Shown here piece after piece: positions 27,904-39,774 of a stretch of 64,000 nt of DNA. The notes under the pieces are model-generated. The model made no database searches. It was not told where the DNA came from and saw only the letters and a list, made by a program, of their open reading frames with translations. The DNA is from Methylobacterium tardum (lineage in GTDB: Bacteria; Pseudomonadota; Alphaproteobacteria; Rhizobiales; Beijerinckiaceae), in NCBI RefSeq assembly GCF_023546765.1, contig NZ_CP097484.1, positions 4,843,501-4,907,500 on the forward strand. The letters run 5' to 3'. Position 1 is the first letter of the stretch. Every line of letters begins with the position of its first letter. The position numbers and the translations under genes are program-made.

Positions 27904-27954
27904 TGAAAGATCCGCCCGGGCCGTTCGGCGTCCGGGCGATACGATTCGTGGCCC

Positions 27955-28803
27955 TTAGAGGCCGCCGAACTTGTAGTTGAAGCCTGCGCGGACGATGCTG
28001 CCCTCGGTCCGGAAGCGCGAAATGTAGCCCGAGCCGACGCCGACGCCCGGGATCGCGCCGACGAGCACGTTCCGGCTGCCGAGATCGTAGTGGACGTACT
28101 CGGCCTTGACCGTCAGGGCGTCGTACTTCAGGCCCAGATACCGGCCCACCGCGAAGGTGTTCAGGAAGCTGTCGGTGGGCAGCGCGAACTCGATGCCGCC
28201 GCCGTAGGCGAAGCCCGTCTCGAAGTCGTCGTGGCGGCCCGCGAAGGCGAGGCGGCCGTTCGGCGCGAAGAAGTTCGCGTCGTAGAAGACGTTGCCGTAG
28301 GCCAGACCGCCGAGGCCGTACACCATCACGCGGTCGAAGGCGTAGCCGACTCGACCCACGAGCGTGCCGACCCAATCGGTGCCCTGACGGAAGCTGCTCA
28401 GCGCACCGGTGCTGCCGAGATAGGCGCGGTTCTTGGCCAGATCGGTCCAGTCGATGCTGTTGGCGATGCCGACCACGATGCCCGAGCCGGGGGTGAACTG
28501 GTAGTTGTAGCCGGCCGTGCCGCCGATGTTGGCGAAGCCGTCATCGGAGATCCGGGTCGCGGCCGGGCGGGCACCCGTCGCCACGTTGGCGGCGTTCACC
28601 GGCGAGATGCCGACCGTGGTGATCCGCTGGCTGTCGGTGAAGGTGTAGGCCGTCTCGAGACCGCCGTAGAAGCCCGTCCAGGTGAAGACCGGCACCGGCG
28701 TGAACACCGGCGGCGGGGCGGCGCGGCGCGGCAGGTCGGCGGCCGAAGCGGCGGTCGCGACGAGGGCCGTCGCGGCGGTGGCGAGGAGGAGCTTCTTGAT
28801 CAT
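27955..28803 (-). CDS. outer-membrane beta-barrel protein (Omp25/RopB-like)
   Basis: A 282-residue exported protein. The signal peptide is MIKKLLLATAATALVATAASA, then a Pro-rich linker, then an eight-strand barrel with FTWTGFYGGLETAYTF at its start and a final strand ending with NYKFGGL. This matches the small porin-like outer-membrane proteins of Hyphomicrobiales. ATG 28803 begins the signal peptide; a longer frame to 28908 has no support. Terminated by the hairpin at 27871-27903. Confidence 0.85.
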   Translation of the reverse strand: MIKKLLLATAATALVATAASAADLPRRAAPPPVFTPVPVFTWTGFYGGLETAYTFTDSQRITTVGISPVNAANVATGARPAATRISDDGFANIGGTAGYNYQFTPGSGIVVGIANSIDWTDLAKNRAYLGSTGALSSFRQGTDWVGTLVGRVGYAFDRVMVYGLGGLAYGNVFYDANFFAPNGRLAFAGRHDDFETGFAYGGGIEFALPTDSFLNTFAVGRYLGLKYDALTVKAEYVHYDLGSRNVLVGAIPGVGVGSGYISRFRTEGSIVRAGFNYKFGGL

Positions 28804-29109
28804 GGTGGCGAGATCCGACGTTTCGCGTTGTTGCCCGCAGTTAAGCTCGGCCGCACTGATCCCGCTATGCCCGCAATGCCACAGTGTGACCTGAAAGCGC
28901 CCGAACACTGCCGAGGACTGCTATCGCCCCGTGCACGATTCGCCCTCGGCGCTTGACAGCGGACCGCCCGCCAGACGCGTCCCGCGCGCCGGAGCTTGAT
29001 CGCGGGCGGCCGACCCTCTAAGCGGACCGCGCTTTTCGCCCCGTTCCGAGTTCGGGGCGGCCGAGTCAATCCGGGGCACCGATCCGGTCCCCGCGCAGGA
29101 ACGGGAATC
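28804..29109. other. spacer between the beta-barrel gene and tuf
   Basis: 306 bases upstream of two divergent, probably highly expressed genes, so both promoters should lie here. No element could be assigned with confidence, and no gene is seen. Confidence 0.4.
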
Positions 29110-30300
<1,191 letters not shown>

Positions 30301-30340
30301 AGCCCGACCCGGGGCGGGTCCCGCGCCGCCCTGCCCTGCC

Positions 30341-30381
30341 ACGCCGGTCCTCGTCTCGACGGGGGCCGGCGTCGCCGTTTT
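30341..30381 (+). terminator. probable terminator after tuf
   Basis: ACGCCGGTCC at 30341 pairs with GGGGGCCGGCGT ending 30372, with a few mismatches, and TTTT follows at 30378-30381. The stem is less regular than the other terminators in the window. Confidence 0.5.
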
Positions 30382-30497
30382 GGGGCGGTGACACGGTTTT
30401 TTCGGCGGGGCAGCGCCGCGACCCCGCATCCGGAGCGCCCCTTCCCGCATACAGCCTCTTGCAAGCCGAGCCCCGATGGGGCATTGGGCGGTGCGCT

Positions 30498-30574
30498 AGG
30501 AGTGTAGCTCAACTGGTCAGAGCGCCGGTCTCCAAAACCGGAGGTTGCGGGTTCGAGTCCCTCCACTCCTGCCA
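30498..30574 (+). tRNA. tRNA-Trp (anticodon CCA)
   Basis: AGGAGTG/CACTCCT acceptor, D-arm GCTCAACTGGTCAGAGC, anticodon stem with CCA in loop CTCCAAA, T-arm GGGTTCGAGTCCC, discriminator G and encoded CCA. The position between tuf and secE is typical of alphaproteobacteria. Confidence 0.97.
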
Positions 30575-30772
30575 GATTCCCGGCCCGTCAGAGAACCTGC
30601 CCGATTGCGCGCGGCAGCCCGGTCGACAAGCCGGGGGAGTTGCGCTAGAGCGGGCGCAATCCGAGATCTGAAGCGACCGTCGGTGCGGGCCCATCCGGGT
30701 CCTCGGCGCCGATATTCGCATTCCCGGATGCGGTCTCTGCCTCGGGGCCGAACACGCACAGACACTGGCGCC

Positions 30773-31069
30773 ATGGCATCGAACGAAGCGACCAAGAAGG
30801 TGGACCTGGTGCGCGGCGCAGCCCGCGGCCCCGCGAACCCGCCGCCGGCCCGGCCGGCGACGCCGGCGCGCGCGCCGCAGAAGCGCGCCACGCCGGGCGA
30901 GTTCTTCGCGCAGGTCCGCGACGAGGCGCGCAAGGTCACGTGGCCGAGCCGCCGGGAGACCACGATCACGACGATCATGGTCTTCGTGATGGTCGTGGCC
31001 GCCAGCCTGTTCTTCACGGTCGTGGATCAGGCCCTGCGCTTCCTGGTCGGCCTGATCCTGGGCGTCTGA
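30773..31069 (+). CDS. secE: preprotein translocase subunit SecE
   Basis: A 98-residue single-helix subunit of the SecYEG channel. A Pro/Ala-rich N-terminus (about 15-40) is followed by the amphipathic segment FFAQVRDEARKVTWPSRRET and one membrane helix (about 66-90). ATG 30773 is chosen because it starts the conserved product; the open frame to 30545 runs through tRNA-Trp. It is upstream of nusG, as in nearly all bacteria. Confidence 0.93.
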   Translation: MASNEATKKVDLVRGAARGPANPPPARPATPARAPQKRATPGEFFAQVRDEARKVTWPSRRETTITTIMVFVMVVAASLFFTVVDQALRFLVGLILGV

Positions 31070-31142
31070 GTCGGAGGCGTCTGAGGGCGGCTCGCCGCCG
31101 GTCGGGGGAGACCCCGCGGACTTGTCGGAGTTGAACGGAACC

Positions 31143-31676
31143 GTGTCGAAGCGCTGGTACATCGTCCACGCCTACTCGAACTTCGAGAACAAGGTTGCCC
31201 AGTCCATCAAGGACCAGGCGGCCCAGCGCGGGCTGACCGAGCTGTTCGACGAGGTGATGGTCCCGACCGAGAAGGTCGTGGAGGTTCGCCGCGGCCGGAA
31301 GGTCGACGCCGAGCGCAAGTTCTTCCCCGGCTACGTCCTGGTGAAGTGCGACCTGACCGACGAGGTCTACCACCTCATCAAGAACACCCCGAAGGTCACA
31401 GGCTTCCTCGGTGCCGACAAGTCGAAGCCGGTTCCGATCCCCGATGCCGAGGCCGAGCGGATCAAGGGCCAGGTCGCCGAGGGCGTCGACCGGCCGAAGC
31501 CCTCGATCTCCTTCGAGATCGGCGAGACCGTCCGGGTCGCCGACGGCCCGTTCGCCAGCTTCAACGGCACCGTCGAGGAGATCGACGACGCCCGCTCCCG
31601 CCTCAAGGTGGCCGTGTCGATCTTCGGCCGGGCGACCCCGGTGGAGCTGGAATACGCCCAGGTCGAGAAGGCCTGA
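31143..31676 (+). CDS. nusG: transcription antitermination factor NusG
   Basis: A 177-residue factor that binds RNA polymerase and the ribosome or Rho. It has the N-terminal NGN domain (KRWYIVHAYSNFENKVA, then FFPGYVLVK) and a C-terminal KOW domain (GETVRVADGPFASFNGTV). GTG 31143 gives the usual MSKRWY start. TTG 31122 is also in frame and would add seven residues; the Shine-Dalgarno spacing is imperfect for both. It lies between secE and rplK-rplA. Confidence 0.93.
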   Translation: MSKRWYIVHAYSNFENKVAQSIKDQAAQRGLTELFDEVMVPTEKVVEVRRGRKVDAERKFFPGYVLVKCDLTDEVYHLIKNTPKVTGFLGADKSKPVPIPDAEAERIKGQVAEGVDRPKPSISFEIGETVRVADGPFASFNGTVEEIDDARSRLKVAVSIFGRATPVELEYAQVEKA

Positions 31677-31893
31677 GCCTCCTGATTTCGGCGGCCCTTA
31701 GGCCGCTACGTCCTTCCGGCCGACGCTGAGCGGCGGCCGCGAACTTGCCCCATCCTCCTGAGGCTGGGGCATCATCCGCGGGAGATCCGCCCGGCCTCGC
31801 CTCCGGGATCCACGGCTCGCACCGCGACCTGCAACCGTCCGACCCGCCGCGCTTCAGGCCGCGTGGGGGCGGATTCTCATTGGGAGCAGTCCC

Positions 31894-32343
31894 ATGGCGA
31901 AGAAGATCACGGGCTACGTGAAGCTTCAGGTCCCGGCCGGCGCGGCGAACCCGTCGCCGCCGATCGGTCCCGCGCTCGGTCAGCGCGGCCTCAACATCAT
32001 GGAATTCTGCAAGGCCTTCAACGCGAAGACCGCGCAGATGGAGAAGGGCACCCCGATCCCGGTGATCATTACCGCGTATCAGGACCGCTCCTTCACCTTC
32101 GAGATGAAGCAGCCGCCGGTCACCTTCTTCCTGAAGAAGGCCGCCGGCCTGAAGCTCGGCAAGAAGCCCGCCTCCGGCTCCAAGACCCCCGGCAAGGGCC
32201 CGACGGTCGGCAAGATCTCCGAGGCGCAGCTGCGCGAGATCGCCGAGAAGAAGATGCCCGACCTCAACTGCGACTCGGTCGAGTCGGCCGTTGCCATGAT
32301 CCGCGGCTCCGCCCGGGCCATGGGCCTCGAAGTCACGGCCTGA
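31894..32343 (+). CDS. rplK: 50S ribosomal protein L11
   Basis: A 149-residue ribosomal protein with the N-terminal [20 protein letters not shown] and [15 protein letters not shown], and a C-terminal rRNA-binding domain ending with a segment that includes [11 protein letters not shown]. It helps form the GTPase-associated centre. ATG 31894. It is 11 bases upstream of rplA in one operon. Confidence 0.98.
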   Translation: MAKKITGYVKLQVPAGAANPSPPIGPALGQRGLNIMEFCKAFNAKTAQMEKGTPIPVIITAYQDRSFTFEMKQPPVTFFLKKAAGLKLGKKPASGSKTPGKGPTVGKISEAQLREIAEKKMPDLNCDSVESAVAMIRGSARAMGLEVTA

Positions 32344-32354
32344 GGGAGGACATC

Positions 32355-33053
<699 letters not shown>

Positions 33054-33079
33054 GGCCAGACTAATCAGCCACGCTGCGG

Positions 33080-33109
33080 AACGCCCGGCCGGAAACGGCC
33101 GGGCGTTTT
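33080..33109 (+). terminator. rho-independent terminator of the rplK-rplA operon
   Basis: AACGCCCGGCC at 33080-33090 pairs perfectly with GGCCGGGCGTT at 33097-33107 around a GGAAAC loop, and the T-run continues to 33109. This closes the operon after L1. Confidence 0.9.
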
Positions 33110-33437
33110 CCGTTTCGGATGGAGCGACTGGCTCACCGCCACATCCTGGCGAGCCGCCAGACAGGGACGCTGGCGATCGGCTCCGCGGCCAGCTCGGCGA
33201 TGGGTTCGGGAGCACCGCCCCGGCACGCGCGCTGACCGCGTGATCGCGGCGGCGCGGATGCGACCCGACGGCGGATCGGCGCGGCTGCGGATGCCAGAAC
33301 GCATGATCGGCGCGGGCCTTTAAAGCCCGCGCCGATCAGACATCCGATCCCGTGTGGCGGGCGCGTTCCGAACATCGGGCCCGATGAGCCGCTTCGCGCG
33401 GCCTCGACAGCCCCTCGGAGGTCGTCCCTGACGTCGC
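33110..33437. other. spacer between convergent rplA and degP
   Basis: No gene is recognised in these 328 bases. Short frames on both strands lack ribosome binding sites and family features. A short inverted repeat (GGCGCGGGCC at about 33308 with AAAGCCCGCGCC following) may form a hairpin at the degP end. Confidence 0.45.
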
Positions 33438-34982
33438 TCAGTCCAGCCCGATGGCGACGAAGCGCACGTCGCCGGTGGCGCTCGCCACGAGCAGCAGGAC
33501 CGACTTGCGGCCCTCCTTCTTCAGGGCATCGACCCGCTTGGTCACGTCGGCGGGGGTGCTCACCGCCTCCTGGCCGACCTCGACGATCACCTCGCCGGGC
33601 TGGATCCGCTTGTCGGAGGCCGTCGAGTTCGGATCGACACGAGTGACGACCACGCCCTTCACCGTGTCCTTGATGGAGTACTTCTTGCGCAGCTCGTCGG
33701 TGATGCCGGACAGGTTGAGGCCGAGCGCCTGACGGGTCGCGCTCTCGGGCTCCGGCTGGCGCAGGTTGGCGAGCTGCGGCTTGTCGCCGTCCTCCAGGCG
33801 GCCGAGGGTGACGGCCTTCGTCACCTCCTCGCCCTTGCGCATCACGACCACGTCGACCTTCTGGCCGACCGGGGTCGAGGCGACGATGCGCGGCAGGTCG
33901 CCGGACGCCTTCACGGGCGTCCCGTTGAACTTCACGATCACGTCGCCGAGCTCGATGCCGGCCGTCTTGGCCGGACCCTTCTCGCCGACGCCGGCCACCA
34001 GGGCCCCGCGCGCCCCGCCCTTCAGGTTGAGGGCTTCGGCGGTGGCGTCATCGACGTTCTGGATGCGCACGCCGAGCCAGCCGCGGCGGACCTCGCCGAA
34101 GTCGCGCAGCTGGTCGATCACGGGCTTGGCCGTGCCCGACGGAACCGCGAAGCCGATGCCCACCGAGCCGCCGGTGGGCGACAGGATCGCCGTGTTGATG
34201 CCGATGACCTCGCCGTCCATGTTGAACAGCGGACCGCCCGAATTGCCCTTGTTGATGGCCGCGTCGGTCTGGATGTAGTTGTCGTAGGGTCCGGACTCGA
34301 TGTTCCGCCCCCGGGCCGAGACGATGCCGGCCGAGACCGAGCCGCCGAGCCCGAACGGGTTGCCGATGGCGATGACCCAGTCGCCGGGCCGCATCTTGTC
34401 GGAATCGCCGAACGGCACCGCCTTGAGGGGCCGGTCGGCCGTGGGCTTCACCCGCAGCACGGCGAGGTCGATCTTCGAATCCTTTCCGACGATCTCGGCC
34501 TTCAGCTTCGTGCCGTCGTGCAGGATGACCTGGATGTCGTTGGCGTCGCCGATGACGTGGTTGTTGGTCACCACGAGGCCGGCGGCATCGATGATGAAGC
34601 CGGAGCCGAGGGAGTTCGACTTGCGCTGCTGGCGGGGCGTGTCGTTGTCGCCCCGCTCGCCACCGCCGCCGCGACCGCCCCGGCGGTTGAAGAATTCCTC
34701 GAACAGGTCCTCGAAGGGCGTACCCGGAGGCACCTGCGGCCCGGCGCGGCCGCTGCGCGCCTCGACCGTGGTGGAGGCCGAAATGTTCACCACCGCGTCG
34801 GTGACCTGCTCGGCGAGGTCGGCGAGCGAGGCCGGGCCCTTGGCGAAGGCCGGGACCGGAAGGGCTGCCGTCGCCACCGACGCGCCGACCAAGATCGACG
34901 CCATCAGCGCGCGGGCGCGTGAGCGGGGTTGCGCCTTCGCGCGGCCGAAGGACGCCTCGGGGGCGCTCGCGACGGGGTACAT
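33438..34982 (-). CDS. degP: periplasmic serine protease DegP/HtrA (Do family)
   Basis: A 514-residue periplasmic protease-chaperone. The signal segment is at about 26-48 (ASILVGASVATAALPVPAFA). The trypsin-like triad reads TNNHVIGD (His), KIDLAVLRV (Asp) and GNSGGPLF (Ser). Two PDZ domains follow. A Gly/Arg-rich insert sits just after the first conserved strand, near the LA loop. The start is ATG 34982 with GAGG upstream; the frame open to 35075 is not supported. It is last in the thyA-folA-hflK-hflC-degP cluster, and with HflKC it covers envelope protein quality control. Confidence 0.94.
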   Translation of the reverse strand: MYPVASAPEASFGRAKAQPRSRARALMASILVGASVATAALPVPAFAKGPASLADLAEQVTDAVVNISASTTVEARSGRAGPQVPPGTPFEDLFEEFFNRRGGRGGGGERGDNDTPRQQRKSNSLGSGFIIDAAGLVVTNNHVIGDANDIQVILHDGTKLKAEIVGKDSKIDLAVLRVKPTADRPLKAVPFGDSDKMRPGDWVIAIGNPFGLGGSVSAGIVSARGRNIESGPYDNYIQTDAAINKGNSGGPLFNMDGEVIGINTAILSPTGGSVGIGFAVPSGTAKPVIDQLRDFGEVRRGWLGVRIQNVDDATAEALNLKGGARGALVAGVGEKGPAKTAGIELGDVIVKFNGTPVKASGDLPRIVASTPVGQKVDVVVMRKGEEVTKAVTLGRLEDGDKPQLANLRQPEPESATRQALGLNLSGITDELRKKYSIKDTVKGVVVTRVDPNSTASDKRIQPGEVIVEVGQEAVSTPADVTKRVDALKKEGRKSVLLLVASATGDVRFVAIGLD

Positions 34983-35097
34983 GATCGACCTCTTCAAGAA
35001 CGCGTTTCCGGCTCTGCGGGCAGCCGACCGGATGTCGGACGCCCGCCAATGTTGTCGCAAGGGATGTCGGCGCACTAGTGCGCCGACACGTACCCGG

Positions 35098-36063
35098 TCA
35101 GCGCCCTGCCCCGGCGGTGGAGCCGGTGGTGGCGCTCGGATCGGCGGGTCCGCGCGCGGGACGCGCCGCCGCGGCGGCCGCCCGACCCTGCGGATCGCTG
35201 AAGTAGCGGAAGAAGTCCGAACTCGGGCTGATCACCAGCCGGGTGTCGGAGCCCTTCAGCCCAGCTTCGTAGGCCTGCATCGACCGGTAGAAGCTGAAGA
35301 AGTCCGCATCCTGACCGAACGCGTCCGCGAGGATGCGGTTCTTGTCCGCGTCGCCTTGTCCGCGCAGCTGCTCGGATTTCTGAGTCGCCTCGGCGAGGAT
35401 CACCGTGACCTCGCGGTCGGCCTTGGCGCGGATCGTGGCGGCGATCTGGTCGCCGTTGGCGCGGATGTCGGCGGCCTCGCGCTCGCGCTCGGTCTTCATC
35501 CGCTTGTAGACCGCGGCCGAGTTCTGCGCCGGCAGGTCGACACGGGTCATGCGCAGGTCGGCGATCTCGATGCCGAGCGCCTTGGCCTGCCGGTTCACGT
35601 CCTCCTGGATCTGGTGCATCAGCTGCCCGCGATCGGTCTTCACGATGGCGTCGCGGGTCGAGCGGGCCAGCACGTTGCGCAGGCCCGAATTGGTGAAGCT
35701 CGCGAGCCGCTGGTTGGCCAGCCCGATATTGCCCACCGCCTGGTAGAAGCGCAGCGGATCGAGGATCCGGTAGCGGGCGAAGGCGTCCACCTCCAGGTTC
35801 TGCCGGTCGGCGGTGAGCACCGTCTGCACCGGCAGGTCGAGGTCGAGCACGCGCTTGTCGAAGATCACGACGTTCTCGACGAACGGCACCTTGAAGTAGA
35901 GGCCGGGCTTGTCCTCGCCGGTGGCGTTGAGGACGGCGCGGACGCGGCCGAACTGCAGGACCAGCGCCTGCTGCATCTGGCCGACGGTGAAGATCGAGGC
36001 GTAGAGCCCGATCGCGACGATCGCCGCGATGGCGATCAGGCCGGTGCGGAGCGCCTGCTTCAT
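35098..36063 (-). CDS. hflC: HflC, SPFH-domain regulator of FtsH
   Basis: A 321-residue membrane protein. One N-terminal helix (about 6-24) is followed by an SPFH/band 7 domain and a long coiled region with repeated ERE/DRE segments. HflC forms a ring with HflK around the FtsH protease. The start ATG 36063 overlaps the hflK stop in its proper frame (ATGA), so the two are translationally coupled. The C-terminal Ala/Pro-rich tail is longer than in enterobacteria. Confidence 0.93.
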   Translation of the reverse strand: MKQALRTGLIAIAAIVAIGLYASIFTVGQMQQALVLQFGRVRAVLNATGEDKPGLYFKVPFVENVVIFDKRVLDLDLPVQTVLTADRQNLEVDAFARYRILDPLRFYQAVGNIGLANQRLASFTNSGLRNVLARSTRDAIVKTDRGQLMHQIQEDVNRQAKALGIEIADLRMTRVDLPAQNSAAVYKRMKTEREREAADIRANGDQIAATIRAKADREVTVILAEATQKSEQLRGQGDADKNRILADAFGQDADFFSFYRSMQAYEAGLKGSDTRLVISPSSDFFRYFSDPQGRAAAAAARPARGPADPSATTGSTAGAGR

Positions 36064-37234
36064 CGGGCGGCTCCCGTCTGGCTCTGGACCCGGCCGCCGA
36101 ACTCGGCGAGCGGCAGCACCGGCAGCACGCCGGCGGCCGAGGCCGTGCCGGCTGCGTCCCGTTCTGATCGATGATCACCTTGTTCACGGAGCCCAGAACC
36201 TTCTCCATCGTCTCCAGGAAGATCCGCTCGCGGCTGATCGCCGGGGCAGCCTTGTAGGAGGCGTAGACCTCGCTGAAGCGCGCCGCCTGTCCGGTGGCGT
36301 CGGCGGTCGCCTTGGTCCGGTAGGCCTCGGCCTGCTGGACGATCTGCGACGCACGACCCCGGGCCTGCGGCACTTCGCGGCTGGCGTAGGTCTTGGCCTC
36401 GTTCTGCGCCGTGTCGGCGTCCTGCTGGGCCGCGTTCACGTCGATGAAGGCGGGGCGCACCTCCGGCGGCGGGTTGACCGAGACGAGCTGCACCACCTCG
36501 ATGCGCACGCCGGCACCGTATTCGTCCAGCGCCTTCTGGACCATCTCCTTCACCTCCTGGGCGATGCTCGACTGCTCGTTGGTGAGGATCGCCTGGATGT
36601 TGCGGCGGCCGATCACCTCACGCATCGCGCTCTCGGAGATCGCCTTGATGGTGCCCTCCGGGTTCTGGAGGTTGAACACGAAGTCGGAAGCCTTCAGCGG
36701 ATTGATCCGCCACTGCACCTCGAAGTCGAGATCGGCGATGTTCTCGTCGCCGGTGAGGATCAGGCTCTCGTCGGGCACGTCGCGGTTGCGGCCCTGGCCG
36801 CCGGGGCCGGAACGGAAGCCGATCTGGATCGAGTTCTGCGAGCCGACATCCGGCTTGACAACGCCGCCGATCGGATAGGGGAAGTTGTAGCGCAGGCCCT
36901 CGCCCTTGGTGCCGACGTAGCGGCCGAAGATCGTCTCGATGCCGACCTGACGGGGGTAGACGGTGTAGAAGCCGGTCGCGAGCCAGATTGCCACGGCGAG
37001 AGCCGCGATCACGGCCGCGCTGCGGCCGCCGCCGATGCCCGCGGAACCGCCGCCGCCACCGTAGCCGCCGGTGCCGCCACCGCCCGGGATCAGGCCGCGC
37101 AGCCGGTCCTGCCCGCGCCGGAGCAGGTCCTCAAGGTTCGGCGGTGTCTTGCCGCCGTTGCCCCAGGGTCCGCCGCCGTTGCCGCCGGGCCGGCCCCACG
37201 GGCCCCCGCCGCCGCTCTGATTGCTCCAAGGCAT
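36060..37234 (-). CDS. hflK: HflK, SPFH-domain regulator of FtsH, with an apparent frameshift near the C-terminus
   Basis: About 390 residues. A Gly/Pro-rich N-terminus (1-65) is followed by one membrane helix (about 73-92) and an SPFH domain (YPRQVGIETIFGRYVG onward) with a coiled-coil tail. The frame is intact to VNKVIIDQNG (about 36160). The expected ending (GVLPVLPLAEFGGRVQSQTG, then stop at 36060 overlapping hflC) is in another frame, so one base appears to be missing near 36145-36163. Read literally, the ORF continues out of frame through hflC to about 35075 and makes a 719-residue artefact. The partner HflC follows directly. Confidence 0.85.
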
Positions 37235-37517
37235 CCTAGCCGTCGTCTCCTGCCTGTCCGCGCCCGACCGGAACCCCGGCCGACGCCCCCTGCGTGAACG
37301 GCCACGCTCGCCCGCCTAGTCCCGGCCCCAACGATCGGCCGCGATGCGGCCCGGTCCCTGAGGCCGGCCTAAGCGCCTGACCGCACGCATCTTCCCGCAG
37401 GATGCGGACGCCCGCATGGGCATGCGCACCTCACAGGCACCTGCGGGCGTGCGCCCCATGCTGTCAAGGCTGGCAGGTGGGCACGCGGAGCGCGGAAGGC
37501 AAATGCGGCGGCGCGCC

Positions 37518-38009
37518 TCAGCGGATGCGCTCCCAATCGACGAACGCGAAGGCGTGCTCGTCGCGCGGTCCGGCGGGATGCGCCTCGCGGAACGTTTCCC
37601 GGAACTGCGCCCGGTCGAAGGCCGGGAATCGCACGTCGCCGTCCGGCTCGGCCGCCACCTCGGTCAGGTGCAGCCGGTCGGCCTGCGCGAGGGCGAGTGC
37701 GTAGATCTCGGCCCCGCCCACCACCATCAACTCGGTGCCGGCGGCGGCGGCCAGCGCGGCCTCCCAGTCGTGGACAACTTCGGCGCCCTCGGCGCGGAAG
37801 CCGCGGTCCCGGGTCAGGACAAGCGTGCGGCGGCCGGGGAGCGGCCGGCCGATCGAATCCCAGGTGCGCCGGCCCATCAGCATCGGCTTGCCCATGGTCA
37901 GGGCCTTGAAGCGGTTGAGGTCGCTGGACAGGTGCCAGGCCAAGCCGTTGTCGCGGCCGATGACGCCGTTGCGGGCGACGGCAGCGACCAGGGCAATGGT
38001 CGTGCTCAT
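37518..38009 (-). CDS. folA: dihydrofolate reductase
   Basis: A 163-residue NADPH-dependent enzyme that regenerates tetrahydrofolate. [22 protein letters not shown] contains the substrate loop. [21 protein letters not shown] contains the cofactor site, and [12 protein letters not shown] is the Rossmann-like segment. Length and ends are standard. Its ATG overlaps the thyA stop by four bases, giving the classic thyA-folA pair that links dTMP synthesis to dihydrofolate recycling. Confidence 0.95.
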   Translation of the reverse strand: MSTTIALVAAVARNGVIGRDNGLAWHLSSDLNRFKALTMGKPMLMGRRTWDSIGRPLPGRRTLVLTRDRGFRAEGAEVVHDWEAALAAAAGTELMVVGGAEIYALALAQADRLHLTEVAAEPDGDVRFPAFDRAQFRETFREAHPAGPRDEHAFAFVDWERIR

Positions 38010-38800
38010 ACCGCCACCGGGGCCGCGATGGCGGGATGCGGCTCGTAGCCGTCGATGGCAATGTCCTCGTACCGGAAGGCGAAGAGGTCGCGGACCTCCG
38101 GGTTGAGCCGCAGCTGCGGCAGCGGCCGCGGGGCGCGGGCCAGCAGGGTCCGGGTCTGCTCCAGGTGGTTCCGGTAGAGATGGGCGTCACCGAAGGTGTG
38201 GACGAAGTCGCCGACACCGAGGCCGGTCACCTGGGCGATCATGTGGGTCAGGAGCGCGTAGCTCGCGATGTTGAACGGAACGCCCAGGAAGGCGTCCGCC
38301 GAGCGCTGGTAGAGCTGGCAGGAGAGCCGCCCCTCGCTGACATAGAACTGGAACAGGCAGTGGCAGGGGGCGAGCGCCATCCGGTCGAGATCGGCCGGGT
38401 TCCAGGCTGAGACGATCAGGCGGCGGGAGTCGGGGTTGCGCCGGATCTCGTCGAGCACCCAGGCGATCTGGTCGACCGTGCCGCCTCCGGGCTTCTCCCA
38501 GGAGCGCCACTGCCGGCCGTAGACCGGGCCGAGATCGCCATTCGCGTCGGCCCACTCGTCCCAGATCGTCACGCCGTTCGCCTGGAGCGCGGACACGTTG
38601 GTGTCGCCCGTCAGGAACCAGAGCAGCTCGTGGATGATCGAGCGCAGGTGCAGCCGCTTTGTGGTGACCAGCGGGAAGCCCGCCGACAGGTCGAAGCGCA
38701 TCTGGTGGCCGAACACCGAGAGCGTGCCGGTGCCGGTCCGGTCGTCCTTGGCGACGCCCGCGTCGAGGATGCGCCGGAGCAGGTCGTGATAAGCGTCCAT
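38006..38800 (-). CDS. thyA: thymidylate synthase (ThyA type)
   Basis: A 264-residue enzyme that makes dTMP from dUMP with methylene-tetrahydrofolate. The active-site Cys is in [12 protein letters not shown] (about 146), followed by [23 protein letters not shown], which contacts dUMP. The N-terminal [19 protein letters not shown] is complete. ATG 38800 is the start. It is first gene of the thyA-folA-hflK-hflC-degP cluster. Confidence 0.97.
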   Translation of the reverse strand: MDAYHDLLRRILDAGVAKDDRTGTGTLSVFGHQMRFDLSAGFPLVTTKRLHLRSIIHELLWFLTGDTNVSALQANGVTIWDEWADANGDLGPVYGRQWRSWEKPGGGTVDQIAWVLDEIRRNPDSRRLIVSAWNPADLDRMALAPCHCLFQFYVSEGRLSCQLYQRSADAFLGVPFNIASYALLTHMIAQVTGLGVGDFVHTFGDAHLYRNHLEQTRTLLARAPRPLPQLRLNPEVRDLFAFRYEDIAIDGYEPHPAIAAPVAV

Positions 38801-38879
38801 GGCCCATTCCTGCGCGTCGGCGCGCCGCCCGGCAAGTTGGCCGCCGGCATATGTCCACCGCCGTCCCGCATCATGGTGA

Positions 38880-39723
38880 TCAGCCCGGCCAGAGCAGATA
38901 GGTCACCAGGGCGAGGTTCGACCAGCCGTGCAGGGCGATGCCCGGCCACAGCCGGCCGGTGCGCCAGCGCAGCCAGCCCAGCGCCAGGGCGAGCGGCAGC
39001 AGCGAGACCGGCCGGGCGAGCCCCCAGGACGAGATGTGGGCGGCGGCGAAGATGATCGCGGTGACCAGGATCGCCCCAACAGGCCCCACCGCCGCGCCGG
39101 CACGGGCGAAGGCCTCGCCGCGCAGCAGCAGCTCCTCGGCCACGGGGGCCAGAATCGCAAGATAGACGAGCCAGGCCGCGACGGCGGCCTGGCTCATGAA
39201 CGGCGACAGCCGCACGTGCTGGCCGAAGCTCGCGCCGAACAGCTCCGCCGTGCCGGTGACCCAGGCGATGTGCAGCACCGGCCAGACCAGGAGCAGGCCC
39301 AGCAGCGCGACCGGCCGCATCCCGTTCGGGCGCTCGCGGTCCAGGGCGAGGCGACGCCGCCAGCCGGACCGGTCGCGCCACCACGCGCCGCCGAGCACCA
39401 GGGCCGCGAGGAAGACTTGGCGCAGGGCGTCGATCGCGAAGGCCCGGTGGGCGAGTTCCACCGCGCCGAGAAACGGGCGCCGCTCCGGGGGCAGGAACGG
39501 GTCGATCCCGTTCCACAGGTCGAAGCCGACGCGCACGGCGGCCAGCGACAGCAGGCTCGCCGCGCCGAGATAGAGGATCACGAGGGCGACCAGGGCGCCG
39601 AGACGCCAGTCGCCGCCCAGGCCCGGTCGAGCGGCCCGCGGTGGTCGGGGCCAGAGGCGCGCGACTGCGCACTTCCGGCAACAGCCTCGTCCGGAGGCTC
39701 CAAATGAGACAGCGGCGCGACAC
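38880..39723 (-). CDS. CPBP-family intramembrane metalloprotease, N-terminus uncertain
   Basis: A multi-helix membrane protein with the CPBP (CAAX protease and bacteriocin-processing) motifs [15 protein letters not shown] (EExxxR), IIFAAAHIS (His) and HGWSNLALV (second His). From about 39625 leftward the frame is clean. Upstream there is no start in this frame until ATG 39863, which would run through the tmRNA acceptor piece. A better N-terminus (for example TTG near 39682 with GAGG upstream, reading [14 protein letters not shown]) lies in another frame, so a one-base shift near 39612-39620 is suspected. The start given here is approximate. Confidence 0.7.
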
Positions 39724-39774
39724 GATCGGGCTTCAAAACCGGACCGATCCCCTCTATATCTTGGGAGCCGGTCG

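Noticed and set aside
24709-27906. 1065-codon ORF on the plus strand opposite the RND gene
   Set aside because: It mirrors the transporter in a high-GC antisense frame, has extreme His/Arg/Asp composition and no domain.
35075-36150. C-terminal half of the 719-codon hflK reading
   Set aside because: Out-of-frame translation of hflC following a frameshift; composition is unlike a protein domain.
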